The notes under the pieces: model-generated
What the model was told of the DNA's origin: nothing
Database searches by the model: none
The model's input: the letters and a program-made list of their open reading frames with translations, nothing else
Shown: piece by piece, positions 24,985-34,260 of the stretch
How the letters are laid out: every line of letters starts with the position of its first letter
How positions within the stretch are numbered: the first letter of the stretch is position 1
Made by a program: the position numbers and the translations under genes
Origin: Streptomyces lydicus
GTDB lineage: Bacteria > Actinomycetota > Actinomycetes > Streptomycetales > Streptomycetaceae
Direction of reading: 5' to 3'
NCBI RefSeq assembly: GCF_004125265.1
Contig: NZ_RDTE01000003.1
Span: forward strand, 8,370,001-8,434,000
Length of the DNA: 64,000 bases

Positions 24985-26487
24985 CTAGTAGGCACCGCGC
25001 CCGTCCACCACGGCGCGCACGGTCCGGACCAGCACACCGATGTCCCGGCCGTAGGACCAGTTGTCCACATAGCTCAGATCCAGTGCGACGGTCTCGTCCC
25101 AGGAGAGGTCGGACCGCCCGCTGACCTGCCACAGACCGGTGAGCCCCGGCTTGACGGACAACCGGCGGATCTCGGTCCCGTCGTACCGCTCGACCTCCTC
25201 GGGAAGCGGCGGCCGCGGGCCGACCAGGGACATATGGCCGGTCAGGACGTTGAACAACTGGGGCAGTTCGTCCAGCGAGAAGCGCCGCAGCAGACGGCCC
25301 ACCCGGGTCACCCGGGGGTCCCGCCGGATCTTGAACATCGCCCCGTCGTGCTCGTTCGACCGCTCCAGCGCGCCCCGCATCCGGTCGGCGGCGACCACCA
25401 TCGTGCGGAACTTCCACATCCGGAACGGCATCAGATCCCGGCCGATCCGGATCTGCCAGTAGAACACCGGGCCCGCGGTGGTGAGCCTTATGGCCGCGGC
25501 CACGGCGGCGAAGACGGGGGAGAGCAGTACGAGCAGCAGCAGGGCACCCAACCGGTCGGTGACCTGCTTCAGTAACACCGGCAGCCCCCGCCGGCCCGCC
25601 GGGTCGATGTGCATCACCGTCAGGCCCGCCGCCTTGGCGAGCCGGACCCGGTGCTGTGACACATCGATGAGTCCCGGAAGTATGGCCAGATTCCGCCCCC
25701 CGTCGTGCAGCGCCCAGGCCAGTCGGCGCACCCGAGCCGCGGAGAGCTGACGCCCCGGCGCCACGAAGACGAGGTCGGCATCGAGCTGCGCGGCGCACCT
25801 GAGGACGGTCTCCCCGTCCGGCGCCCCCTCGGGTGCCTCCCCGTCGTAGGCGAGCCGGGCGGCGACGGGCAGCGCCGAGTCAGTGGCTTCCTCGCCCACG
25901 AGACAGCTGCCGACGACGACATATTCGTGGTCGGTACGGTGCGCCAGCTCCGCGAGCACCACATCGACGGCGCCCGCCTCCCCGACCACCAGCACGCGTC
26001 GCAGCGCCTGCGCGCGACGGCGCATGGCCAGCAGATAGCGGTGGACGAGCCGGCGCCGGACCAGGCTCAGTCCCAGGCAGGGCAGCAGTGCGAGCACACA
26101 GACCGCGAGGTCGACCTCGATCCGTGCCCCGACACAGATGACCGCCAGCACGCCCAGCATGGTCAGCCAGTCCCGCACGACCGGCAGCACCGTGTTGCTG
26201 TTGCTCAACTCCTCCCGGGTGTAACGATTCTTCGCTGTGCCGACGGCCAGCCACGACAGTCCGGCCAGCACCGCCGTGAGCCACGGCTGCGGCTGCCGTG
26301 TCACGGCACAGAGCATGCCGACCGGCACCAGGGCGCCCAAGGCGTCCACGGCCCACGCCAGCCGCACCAGCCGGCGTTCCCTCGGTTTGTGCCTGTCTGA
26401 CTCGCTGCGCTGCGGCGCGCGATCCATCTTGGCTGTTCCGGCAGGTGATTCGATCACCCGAGACCCGGCAGCTTCGAACAACCCCAT
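24985..26487 (-). CDS. polyprenyl-phosphate sugar-1-phosphate transferase (WbaP/CpsE-like)
   Basis: 500 aa. The N-terminal half has four to five membrane helices and a CoA-binding-like domain (RVLVVGEAGAVDVVLAEL). The last membrane segment (ALLLLVLLSPVFAAVAAAIRL) precedes the catalytic bacterial sugar-transferase domain with MWKFRTM, FSLDELPQLFNVLTG, MSLVGPRP and KPGLTGLWQVSGRS. It starts the repeat unit by loading sugar-1-phosphate on undecaprenyl phosphate. ATG 26487 lies after a GTGGGGGG leader; upstream M codons have no ribosome site. It has its own promoter at the right edge of the polymer locus. Confidence 0.93.
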   Translation of the reverse strand: MGLFEAAGSRVIESPAGTAKMDRAPQRSESDRHKPRERRLVRLAWAVDALGALVPVGMLCAVTRQPQPWLTAVLAGLSWLAVGTAKNRYTREELSNSNTVLPVVRDWLTMLGVLAVICVGARIEVDLAVCVLALLPCLGLSLVRRRLVHRYLLAMRRRAQALRRVLVVGEAGAVDVVLAELAHRTDHEYVVVGSCLVGEEATDSALPVAARLAYDGEAPEGAPDGETVLRCAAQLDADLVFVAPGRQLSAARVRRLAWALHDGGRNLAILPGLIDVSQHRVRLAKAAGLTVMHIDPAGRRGLPVLLKQVTDRLGALLLLVLLSPVFAAVAAAIRLTTAGPVFYWQIRIGRDLMPFRMWKFRTMVVAADRMRGALERSNEHDGAMFKIRRDPRVTRVGRLLRRFSLDELPQLFNVLTGHMSLVGPRPPLPEEVERYDGTEIRRLSVKPGLTGLWQVSGRSDLSWDETVALDLSYVDNWSYGRDIGVLVRTVRAVVDGRGAY

Positions 26488-26943
26488 GGCCCCCCACTTG
26501 GTCGTCCCCTCATTCCGGCGCGGCTGGAGCCCCCCGGCCATACAACCGCCTCCGTGTCGGACGTGACGCTAGAGCACGATGCGCCCGACTGCTGTGGTTT
26601 ACCTATTTTGAGTGTTCTTGTGTCCGATTGTTTACAAGCCAACGGTCGCGTGATCCGATTTCAGCCGTTGTTCCGGCACCCGCACCGGGCGGGCCGCGGG
26701 CCGCACCGCTCGTGCGCGGCCGCCGGACGATCCGGGGTGCGTCGCCTGCCACAAGCATGGGCGGCCGCTTCAGCAGTACACCAAGCCGGGGCTGCGCACC
26801 TCCACCACGGCGGAGGAACAAGTCATCGGTCCACGGCGCGTCCACCAGGCCGGCACCGCGCACGCAAGTGCCTTCACCGACAGGGCCCATCGCGTCGCCA
26901 TCCCGGTGGGCGACAACGGTTTCCTGAGGGGAGCAAATCCGGT
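26488..26943. promoter_or_regulatory. 456-bp intergenic region, divergent promoters
   Basis: No convincing gene. An AT-rich block at about 26590-26640, far below the local G+C, is the probable promoter zone for the leftward sugar transferase and perhaps for the rightward gene at 26944. It includes CTTGT and ACAAG arms 12 nt apart. The remaining 300 bp (26645-26940) is GC-rich with no feature I can support. Confidence 0.4.
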
Positions 26944-27636
26944 ATGAACGAGCAAGCGGCACCTCGTCATCTCCTGATGCGGGCACGAGGAGATGACTCA
27001 CCCCTGTTCACCTCGACCGCGGGATTGCATGCGGTTGCCCCGGACGACTTCACCCATGGCGTGCCGGTGGGCGATCCCGCCCTGGCCCTTTCCGAAAGCC
27101 TGGTGCACGGCCTTCTCTCCTGGAACGCCGCTCTTCCACCGGAAGGCCCCACCGCCAAGGTTGCGCTGCGCAAACACGTCAGGACCGGCCTCGGACTTGC
27201 TCAATCCCTGGCCCGGCACCTGGGGCCGGAATGGGTGGTGCGCTATGGGGACGCGCGGCACGGCACGGCGAAGTTCGTGTGCTGGGGGTGCTCACGCCTG
27301 CACTGGACTCTGGAGTCACATGGCACTCCACCGCATCCCCTGCACATGACCATGATGGCCGAGTATCACTGGGGGCCTCTCCGTGCGGAGGGGTTCGGTG
27401 ACTTCATGCCGGATGACCCTGCGGCCGCCGTCGACCTGCCCGACGATCTGGTGGACGACCTGTACACCTGGGCCGGTGACTATGACGCCGAGATAAATCG
27501 CTATGTGGCGGAGCGCGACGAAGACCGGCACCACGCTCGATGTATCGCATTGGAGCGCACTGGCGAGGAGTTGGCTCATCGGGTCGCCCGTGCGTTGAAA
27601 CCGGGGCGGACGGTGACATACGCCGGACTTGCCTGA
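26944..27636 (+). CDS. hypothetical protein
   Basis: 230 aa, predicted soluble, with no signal peptide. ATG 26944 has GAGGGGAG about 11 nt upstream. Visible features are an acidic segment DDPAAAVDLPDDLVDDLYTWAGDYDAEINRY (positions about 152-182) and a Cys pair in VCWGCSRLHW. I do not recognise a family. Codon usage is Streptomyces-like. It is a single gene after the polymer locus and before an AIM24 gene, with no obvious operon partner. Confidence 0.6.
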   Translation: MNEQAAPRHLLMRARGDDSPLFTSTAGLHAVAPDDFTHGVPVGDPALALSESLVHGLLSWNAALPPEGPTAKVALRKHVRTGLGLAQSLARHLGPEWVVRYGDARHGTAKFVCWGCSRLHWTLESHGTPPHPLHMTMMAEYHWGPLRAEGFGDFMPDDPAAAVDLPDDLVDDLYTWAGDYDAEINRYVAERDEDRHHARCIALERTGEELAHRVARALKPGRTVTYAGLA

Positions 27637-27692
27637 GAGCCCTGATGCACTGACGGGGTGAACAGGCCGAGTACGTCGTTAGCATGCAGGCC

Positions 27693-28370
27693 ATGAAAAG
27701 CGACCTTTTCTCCGCGGAGAACATGGCCACGCCTGCCACCGCGCCCGGAATGACTCAGCAGAACGCCAAGTCGATCAAGTACGTCCTGGACGGCGAGTGT
27801 TATGCGCGACAGGGCTCGATGATCGCCTACCGCGGTGATCTGCAATTCGAGAAGCAGGGGCAGGGCCTCGGCAAGTTCCTCAAACGGGCGGTCACCGGCG
27901 AGGGGCTGGCGCTGATGGCCGTACGGGGCCGCGGTGAGGTGTGGTTCGCGCACGAGGCCGCCAACTGCTTCGTCATCGACCTCACCCCCGGCGACGGCAT
28001 CACCGTCAACGGCCGTAACGTGCTGTGCTTCGACCCGTCGCTCTCCTACGAGATCAAGGTCGTCAAGGGCGCCGGCATGGTCGGTGGCGGGCTCTTCAAC
28101 TCGGTCTTCAGCGGGCAGGGCAAACTGGCGGTGATGTGCGAGGGCAATCCCCTCGTCATACCCGTGTCCCCGCAGTCCCCGGTCTTCGTCGACACCGACG
28201 CCGTGGTCGGCTGGAGCAGCAGCCTGCAGACCTCGCTGCACCGCTCGCAGAGCCTCGGGTCGATGCTCCGCGGCGGCTCCGGCGAGGCCGTCCAGCTCCG
28301 TCTCGACGGCGAGGGCTTCGTGATCGTACGGCCCAGTGAACTCCGCCCGGAGAAGGAAGCCGGCAACTGA
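27693..28370 (+). CDS. AIM24 family protein
   Basis: 225 aa. It has the AIM24 fold signature seen in actinobacterial homologues: an N-terminal KYVLDGECYARQGSMIAYRG, the central GEGLALMAVRGRGEVWFAH and a GGGLFNSVFSGQGKLAV glycine-rich block. The start could be ATG 27684 or 27693; both have weak ribosome sites and 27693 better fits homologue N-termini as I remember them. The family is named after a yeast mitochondrial protein; the bacterial role is unknown. Soluble, likely cytoplasmic. Confidence 0.82.
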   Translation: MKSDLFSAENMATPATAPGMTQQNAKSIKYVLDGECYARQGSMIAYRGDLQFEKQGQGLGKFLKRAVTGEGLALMAVRGRGEVWFAHEAANCFVIDLTPGDGITVNGRNVLCFDPSLSYEIKVVKGAGMVGGGLFNSVFSGQGKLAVMCEGNPLVIPVSPQSPVFVDTDAVVGWSSSLQTSLHRSQSLGSMLRGGSGEAVQLRLDGEGFVIVRPSELRPEKEAGN

Positions 28371-28503
28371 CCGCTGCGGGTCGGTCATCCCCGCGCCCGC
28401 TGACCCGGCAATGCAGATCAGGCCGGCACCGGGCAGCGGCAGATACCGGGCGGCGGCAGAGGCGACTTCGCCCGGCGCGTCGCCGGCTGGCATGATCGCG
28501 CCC

Positions 28504-29211
28504 ATGGCTGAACGCGTGATCGCCGCCTGTGACGGCGCGTCGAAAGGAAACCCCGGGCCCGCGGGCTGGGCCTGGGTCATCGCCGACGGTGAGGGAACCG
28601 TCGTGCGGTGGGAGGCCGGGCCGCTGGGCACCGCAACGAACAATGTCGCCGAACTCACGGCCCTGGAACGCCTGCTGGCGGCCACCGAACCGGCCGTGCC
28701 CCTGGAGATCCGGATGGACTCCCAATACGCCATGAAGGCCGTCACCACCTGGCTGCCCGGCTGGAAGCGCAAGGGCTGGAAGACCGCCGCGGGCAAGCCC
28801 GTCGCCAACCAGGAACTCGTGATGCGCATCGATGCGCTGCTCACCGACCGCTCCGTGGAGTTCCGGTACGTACCGGCGCACCAGGTGGACGGCGATCCGC
28901 TCAACGACTTCGCCGACCGGGCCGCCAGCCAGGCAGCGGTCGTCCAGGAGGCCGCCGGCAGCGAGCTCGGCTCCCCGCAGCCACCGCCGTCCTCCCCGCC
29001 CGCCGGCCCGCGCCGGGGCGCCTCCGGTGCCACGGCAAAGACGGCGTCCTCGCCCAAGCGGCGAACGGCGAACACGACACGGACCCTCAACGCCAAGTTC
29101 CCCGGACGCTGCCGCTGCGGGCGCTCCTACGCGGCAGGCGAGCCCATCACCAAGAACCCGGACGGCTGGGGGCACCCCGCGTGCCGCTCGGGCGCCGGCA
29201 GCGGCGACTGA
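28504..29211 (+). CDS. ribonuclease HI with C-terminal cysteine-containing extension
   Basis: 235 aa. Residues 1-145 are an RNase H domain with the complete catalytic set D10 (ACDGASKGNPGPAGW), E50 (NNVAELTALE), D72 (RMDSQYA) and D138 (NDFADRAA). It should cut RNA in RNA-DNA hybrids. After a Pro/Ser/Lys-rich linker (about 150-195) the C-terminus has CRCGRSYAAGEPI and WGHPACR, a small Cys/His module of the type seen in actinobacterial RNase H-like proteins. Start ATG 28504; an in-frame ATG at 28492 is possible. Confidence 0.86.
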   Translation: MAERVIAACDGASKGNPGPAGWAWVIADGEGTVVRWEAGPLGTATNNVAELTALERLLAATEPAVPLEIRMDSQYAMKAVTTWLPGWKRKGWKTAAGKPVANQELVMRIDALLTDRSVEFRYVPAHQVDGDPLNDFADRAASQAAVVQEAAGSELGSPQPPPSSPPAGPRRGASGATAKTASSPKRRTANTTRTLNAKFPGRCRCGRSYAAGEPITKNPDGWGHPACRSGAGSGD

Positions 29212-29362
29212 AAGTCCTCGGCAGCGCGCACCACCGACGTCCGTCCGTGAACCCGCGGCGTGGGCTTCCCGGGGAAGGTATGCCGTCCCCCGGGGAGTCC
29301 TGGCCGGTTCTGCGCTGCAGCTCGGCCCACCGACGCGAGGACGTGAAGGCTTGGCAGTCCGG

Positions 29363-31693
29363 TCACCCACGAGCCGCTGCGGCATCGGCCGCGTCACTCG
29401 CCCCGTGTCCTGAGTCTGACTTGCCGCCCTTGGGGCTCGCCACCGGTACGCCGAGCGGGCGGGCGATGCCCACCACGCCCTCGTCGAGGCGCTGGAGGTG
29501 GCGCAGCACGCGGAAGGTGACCGTGCCCGAACGCAGCGCCTCGGAACCGGCGGCATCGAGCATCGCCGCGATGCTCACCCCGGATTCCACCTCGCCCTCG
29601 GTGCTCTCCTCCAGCACGCGCGCGACGATGAGATCGATGTTCTGCCCGATCCGGCGGCCGGCTCGCTCCAGGCGCGGGTCGGCCGCGATGGTCTTGCTGT
29701 ACGGCACGAGTTCCGCCGTCGCCGCCAGGGAACGGGCGTGGTAGGCGGCGGTCTCCAGCAGCGCGACCAGGTACCGGGCGGTCCGCCGCCGCACGCGCAG
29801 CGGGGTGATCGGATGGGTCAGGGGCTGGGTGGAGGCACGGAGATCGTCCAGCGCCGTGTCCAGATCGCGGGCCTTGCCCAGCAGGTCGACGGCCGGCCCG
29901 CCACTGAGCTGTTCCACCGCGGCGGAGACGACGTCCCGCAGCCGGACCAGCACCGTGCCCAGCTGCTCGTCCGTGCGGCGGTCGGTGTGGACCGGCAGCA
30001 CCAGTACGGCGGCGATGATCCCGCACGCGGCGCCCAGCGCCGTCTCCTCGATGCGCAGCACCAGCACGGTCAGGCTGTAGGTGTTGAGCAGGGTGTAGAG
30101 CAGCCCGAGCATCGCGGTGACGAAGAAGGACATCAGCGCGTACGACAGCGGTGCGGTGAAGTACATCCCGAAGATGCAGAGCAGCACGAGGGCGAACGCG
30201 GGCCAGGGGTGGTCGCCGACCAGCCCGGCGAGCGCGACACCGGCGACCACGCCGAGGACCGTGCCCACCAGCCGGCGGTAGCCCTTGACCAGGATCTCGC
30301 CCGTGGACGCGGTGTTGAGGAAGACGACCCAGCAGGTCAGCACCGCCCAGTACCAGCGCTGGGTGGACAGGAACTCACCGCCGATGATGGCCAGCGTCGA
30401 GCCCACCGCGACCTGGCACGCGGCACGGGTGGTCGGCCTCCGGAGCCCGGTGCGGTCCTCCTCCGGCTCTTCGGCCTCCTCGGCCGCGACGATCGCCAGA
30501 TTCTCGGCGTCGAACTCTTCACGTGAGCGCGTGGTGGCCGGGGTGTCGTCCGACTCGTCCTGCGGCCCGTCGAGCGCCAGCCGCAGACCCAGCACGGCCC
30601 GCGCGCTCTCACCGACCCCGCGGAACACGTCCTGGACGACGGACGAGGCGCGCGGCAGATTGTCCTCGTCGCGGTAGCCGAGCAGCCTGTTGCGTACATG
30701 GGCGAGCGCGGTGCCGCGGTCGTCGGCTGCGCGCCGGGCGACCAGCAGGAGCAGAGAGTTCAGATCCCGGCGCAGGGTGACGGTCGCCGCGTCCTCGGCC
30801 GGGGTACGGGTCGCCGTGGCCGGCACGGGGGCGTGCGGCAGATGCATGGTGAGGGTGTCCGCCCGCTCGGCGCTGCGGGCGTTGAGTATCAGCATGCCCA
30901 GCCGCTCGGCGGCGATCTCGGCGTCCGCGACGCGGCGTTGCACCAGTCCCGCCGCGGCGGCGCTCTGTGTGCCCTCCTCCAGGAGGCCCTGGATCATCAG
31001 GGCCGCTTCGTGCAGCCGGGCGGTGTGCCGCCGCAGGTCGTCGAGGACCTTGTCCAGTTCCTCGGGGCCGGCGTCCAGCAGCTCCATCTGGGTGGCCAGC
31101 AGCTGGGCGAGACGCGCCCGGAAGGCCTCACGCAGCCGGCCCAGGGTGCGCTGCGGTGTCTCCGGGACGACGGCGAACCGTACGACCGCGCTGCACGCGA
31201 GGGCGATGCCCAGGGTCAGATACAGCTCGGGGAGGGCGGGGACGGTGGCGTGGACGAACAGCGAGACGAAGTAGACCTGAAAGCCGATCAGACCGAGCGC
31301 GGTGCCGCGGTCGCCGAACCGCCGGGAGTAGACGGCACCGAAGATCAGGAGGACGAAGAACACGTCACCGGCGATGACCAGGTTGTGCAGCAGCGCCGCC
31401 AGCGACATGGCGGCCAGCGCGACGGGCAGGCCCAGCGCCAGTGTGATCGCCTGGCCGCGCACCTCCTTCTCCCTGATCGCGAAGGTGGCGACCATGGCGG
31501 CCATGGCACCCGCGACCATCAGGGTGACGCCGGTGCCGAGCAGGGCGAGGACGACGAGGGTGAGCACGATCGCCCCGACCGTCCGCAGCCCCGCCTTCAG
31601 CCGTAGCAGCCCTGGGTCGGATGCCGCGAAGCGGTCCCAGGTTCTCGTCCGAGCCCGCCGTATCGCTGCCCTCACGGTGCCGTACACTCCCAC
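29363..31693 (-). CDS. FUSC family membrane protein (aromatic acid exporter-like)
   Basis: 776 aa with two hydrophobic clusters, each of about six segments (roughly residues 35-175 and 440-570), separated and followed by long soluble helical regions. This is the FUSC/AaeB/YccS layout. The second cluster carries YWAVLTCWVVFLNTASTGE and GYRRLVGTVLGVVAG. Such proteins export aromatic carboxylates or similar compounds; the substrate here is unknown. GTG 31693 was taken; GTG 31675, with GGGAG upstream, is a near alternative. Single gene, no operon partner. Confidence 0.82.
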   Translation of the reverse strand: MGVYGTVRAAIRRARTRTWDRFAASDPGLLRLKAGLRTVGAIVLTLVVLALLGTGVTLMVAGAMAAMVATFAIREKEVRGQAITLALGLPVALAAMSLAALLHNLVIAGDVFFVLLIFGAVYSRRFGDRGTALGLIGFQVYFVSLFVHATVPALPELYLTLGIALACSAVVRFAVVPETPQRTLGRLREAFRARLAQLLATQMELLDAGPEELDKVLDDLRRHTARLHEAALMIQGLLEEGTQSAAAAGLVQRRVADAEIAAERLGMLILNARSAERADTLTMHLPHAPVPATATRTPAEDAATVTLRRDLNSLLLLVARRAADDRGTALAHVRNRLLGYRDEDNLPRASSVVQDVFRGVGESARAVLGLRLALDGPQDESDDTPATTRSREEFDAENLAIVAAEEAEEPEEDRTGLRRPTTRAACQVAVGSTLAIIGGEFLSTQRWYWAVLTCWVVFLNTASTGEILVKGYRRLVGTVLGVVAGVALAGLVGDHPWPAFALVLLCIFGMYFTAPLSYALMSFFVTAMLGLLYTLLNTYSLTVLVLRIEETALGAACGIIAAVLVLPVHTDRRTDEQLGTVLVRLRDVVSAAVEQLSGGPAVDLLGKARDLDTALDDLRASTQPLTHPITPLRVRRRTARYLVALLETAAYHARSLAATAELVPYSKTIAADPRLERAGRRIGQNIDLIVARVLEESTEGEVESGVSIAAMLDAAGSEALRSGTVTFRVLRHLQRLDEGVVGIARPLGVPVASPKGGKSDSGHGASDAADAAAARG

Positions 31694-32136
31694 TTCTTGC
31701 CATGATCAGGGGTGCTCCAGCATCGCACGCCTGATCGGAAGGCTTTCATCCGCATCGCCTCCGGGCGTCGTCTCCGGCCGCAGCCGTGTGGCAGGTGCGG
31801 GTCTCGTACCCCGCGTACCCCGTACCCCGCGAACTCCCCTCCCGGGCTTCGCGAGCCACCTCCTCGCGAGCTTCCCCTCACGATCTCCCCGCCCCGGGCG
31901 CTCCTCCGCCTTCCCGGCGCCGCCGTCCGGTTTTCCGGGTGTTAGCCAGGCGTTAGCCGATCACCAGTGGCGGCACCCAGGGTGGGTCGCGAACGAACCA
32001 GCACGCACCGGCCGGTCCGGTGGCCGGCTCTCCCGTGCGAGTCGTCGCGGGGGTCGGGGAGGGCCGTGCGGGCCGGACGGCGGGTGTGACACACCGAGGT
32101 TTCTCCGGGTTCCGGGGAAAAGGGAGTTGATGACTG
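31694..32136. other. 443-bp intergenic region with short direct repeats
   Basis: No gene seen. Three GTACCCC copies occur at 31806, 31815 and 31822. Two GTTAGCC copies 11 bp apart (31941 and 31952), one helical turn, lie about 180 bp before the next gene and could be a regulatory site. The region must hold promoters for both flanking genes. Confidence 0.35.
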
Positions 32137-32673
32137 ATGACCATCCGTGGTCTGCGTACCGCCGCCACCGTCACGGCCGCTGTCGCCCTTGCTGTGGGAG
32201 CGGGCGCCGGTTCGGCTTCCGCGGCCGGTGCGGCAGGATCCGGCGCGGCCGGCTCGTGCCAGCCGGGGACGCTGAAGGTCACGACCACCAGCGCGGGTTC
32301 GAGCCAGGTCGGAATGAATCACGAGGGCACCTACCTCAAGGTGACCAACACCGGCACCAGCGCGTGCGCGATAGGCGGCTACCCGGGGCTGGCGCTGGAA
32401 GGGGCCGGTCACACGGCCCTGAAGACCACCGCGCATCACGGTGACACCTACTTCGCCAAGGACCCGGGCGCGCACGGGGTCACCCTGAAGCCGGGCAAGA
32501 GCGCCTTCGCCGACCTGGTCTGGACGCACGCCGGCCCGTCCGTGCAGGCCAAGTACCTGCAGGTGTCCCCGACGGGCAGCAACTCGCACGGCGTCGTGGC
32601 GTTCGACAAGGCCGTCGACGGCGGGAAGCTGTCCGTGACGGCCTGGTCGGCGACGCCGCCCAGCGCTTCCTGA
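32137..32673 (+). CDS. secreted DUF4232-type protein
   Basis: 178 aa. Signal peptide with core TVTAAVALAVGAGAG and an ASA cleavage site; the mature part has the DUF4232 pattern (CQPGTLKVT, YLKVTNTGTSACAIGGYPGL, a second half ending SVTAW) with one conserved cysteine pair. ATG 32137 follows AGGGAG. This domain is common in exported Streptomyces proteins; function unknown. Monocistronic with a strong terminator downstream. Confidence 0.85.
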   Translation: MTIRGLRTAATVTAAVALAVGAGAGSASAAGAAGSGAAGSCQPGTLKVTTTSAGSSQVGMNHEGTYLKVTNTGTSACAIGGYPGLALEGAGHTALKTTAHHGDTYFAKDPGAHGVTLKPGKSAFADLVWTHAGPSVQAKYLQVSPTGSNSHGVVAFDKAVDGGKLSVTAWSATPPSAS

Positions 32674-32687
32674 CCGCTTGTGGCACC

Positions 32688-32722
32688 CCGGAGGCCCGAC
32701 GCACCGCGCGTCGGGCCTCCGG
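32688..32722. terminator. 15-bp perfect stem bidirectional terminator
   Basis: CCGGAGGCCCGACGC and GCGTCGGGCCTCCGG pair exactly around a 5-nt loop between convergent genes ending at 32673 and 32737. Confidence 0.87.
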
Positions 32723-32736
32723 CATGCCGCGCCGGG

Positions 32737-33693
32737 TCAGCTCCGGGCGCCGGCCAGAAGCGCGCGGTACCAGTCGACGGTGGCGTCGAGGGTGGCACCC
32801 AGCGGCGTCGGGTGGACGCCGAAGGTCCGCGTGAAGGCCGCGGAGTCCATGACCTGCGGCTCGGTGTGCTGGTAGAACATCTCCGCGTACTCGTCCATGA
32901 AGGCCGCGTCGAACGGCCCGAAGGGGCGGGGCTCGGGAAGGACCACGCGCCGCAGCGGGCGGCCCACCCGCTCCTCGATCATCGAGTGGATCTCGCGGGT
33001 GGTGGCGGCAGGCGCGGTGGGCAGATGCCAGACCCTGCCGTCGCCTTCCGGGTGCTCGCCGAGGGTGGCGAGGCCGGCCGCCACATCGCGGATGTCCGTG
33101 TAGCTGTGCGGCAGGTCGATATCGCCCATACCGAGGACTTCCCCTCCGGTCAGCGCGCCGGGGAAGACCGCTCCGCCGAGCGTGGAGTTGAGCACGCCGG
33201 GGCCGACGAAGTCCGCCGCCCGCCCGAGGGCGACCCGGGCCCGGCCCGCCTGGTGGGCGGCGAGATAGCGCTCGTCCAGCTCGGCCCGCATCCGCCCCTT
33301 GCGACTGGTCGCCCGCCACGGAGTGTCCTCCGTCATGACCTCGCCGTGCGTCGGGCCGTACGGGTACAGCGTGTCCAGGACGACCAGGCGGGCGCCCGTG
33401 GTCTCGACGGCGGCCAGCACCGCGCGCTGGACCTGCGGCATCACCTCGATCTGGCGGTGATAGTCGACATTCACGCAGTGGTAGACGACGGCGGCGCCCT
33501 CGACGGCGGCCAGCGCCCCCTCGGGCGTGCTCACATCGGCGGCGTATCGCTCGATGCCCTCGGCGGCGTTCTCCGGTGCCGAGCGGCTGACCAGGCGTAC
33601 GGCGTGACCGCGGCGGACGAGTTCGCCGGCGAGCGCGGTACCGGCGGGCCCGGCGCCCAGCACTGCATGGAGGGGGTGTTCTGCGGCAGACAT
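32737..33693 (-). CDS. NAD-dependent epimerase/dehydratase family protein
   Basis: 318 aa atypical SDR. N-terminal nucleotide loop HAVLGAGPAGTALAGELVRRG resembles NmrA/epimerase-type Rossmann folds; VVLDTLYPYGPTHGE contains the active-site-like Tyr region. ATG 33693 has GAAGGA 8 nt upstream. A well-formed promoter with overlapping inverted repeats lies about 130 bp upstream, indicating tight control by a repressor not encoded next door. Substrate unknown. Confidence 0.83.
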   Translation of the reverse strand: MSAAEHPLHAVLGAGPAGTALAGELVRRGHAVRLVSRSAPENAAEGIERYAADVSTPEGALAAVEGAAVVYHCVNVDYHRQIEVMPQVQRAVLAAVETTGARLVVLDTLYPYGPTHGEVMTEDTPWRATSRKGRMRAELDERYLAAHQAGRARVALGRAADFVGPGVLNSTLGGAVFPGALTGGEVLGMGDIDLPHSYTDIRDVAAGLATLGEHPEGDGRVWHLPTAPAATTREIHSMIEERVGRPLRRVVLPEPRPFGPFDAAFMDEYAEMFYQHTEPQVMDSAAFTRTFGVHPTPLGATLDATVDWYRALLAGARS

Positions 33694-33818
33694 GGCGATT
33701 CCTTCTCTAGGGCCGGTGGCCGGATGGCGGGTGGCCGGTGGTTGGTGGCTGAGGGGCGTGGTGCTGGTGACCGTGGAGTCAGAAGGCGGGAGAATTGGCG
33801 CTTTGCCGTCTCGCTTCT

Positions 33819-33854
33819 GTTAGAGACTATAACGCTAGCGATGCGTCATCGCAA
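33819..33854 (-). promoter_or_regulatory. sigma-70-like promoter overlapped by inverted repeats
   Basis: Reading leftward, a -35 TTGCGA (33849-33854) and -10 TATAGT (33826-33831) are separated by exactly 17 bp. GTTA-N7-TAAC (33819-33833) covers the -10, and the perfect palindrome CGCTAGCG (33833-33840) sits in the spacer. This layout suggests a TetR-type operator repressing the epimerase gene. Confidence 0.6.
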
Positions 33855-34260
33855 TGGAGGTGCGGCCGGGCCCGGCAAGGGCGCAGGCGCGCACCCCGCA
33901 CGGCCGCCGGTGACGGCCGTATCGCAGCGTCGGCCGCGGCCCGGGCCCGGGGGCGAGGTGCGCCCGGCCCGATAGAGCGACCAGTCACTCGTTCAGAGGT
34001 GCCTTCAAGCCCGTGGCCCGAGCGCCGGGTCGGAGAAGGTAGGAGCGCGAGACCGTCCCCGTACACCGGCCACCGGTGTGCCTGCCGTCGCCCGCCCGCC
34101 TGGAGGCGCGAGGCACAGCCCCGACCGCACCGGCACCTTCCCGGGCGCCCCGGGCTGCCGCTGAACGGACGCGCGGTGCCGGTCCGCGCCGGCCTGCGAG
34201 CCGGGCGGCACCGGGCCTGTGGCCTTCGCCGGCACCGCCCACCCACTGAAGGAGTCACCC
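33855..34260. other. about 400 bp without a supportable gene
   Basis: GC-rich; several open frames exist but none has a ribosome site and protein-like composition. It presumably contains the promoter of the carotenoid genes; no clear -10 was seen. Confidence 0.35.

Noticed and set aside
33855..34260. A TetR repressor gene or crtE remnant in the gap before the carotenoid genes
   Set aside because: No frame shows a helix-turn-helix or Asp-rich prenyltransferase motif; only the 52-codon ORF at 34261 has a ribosome site.
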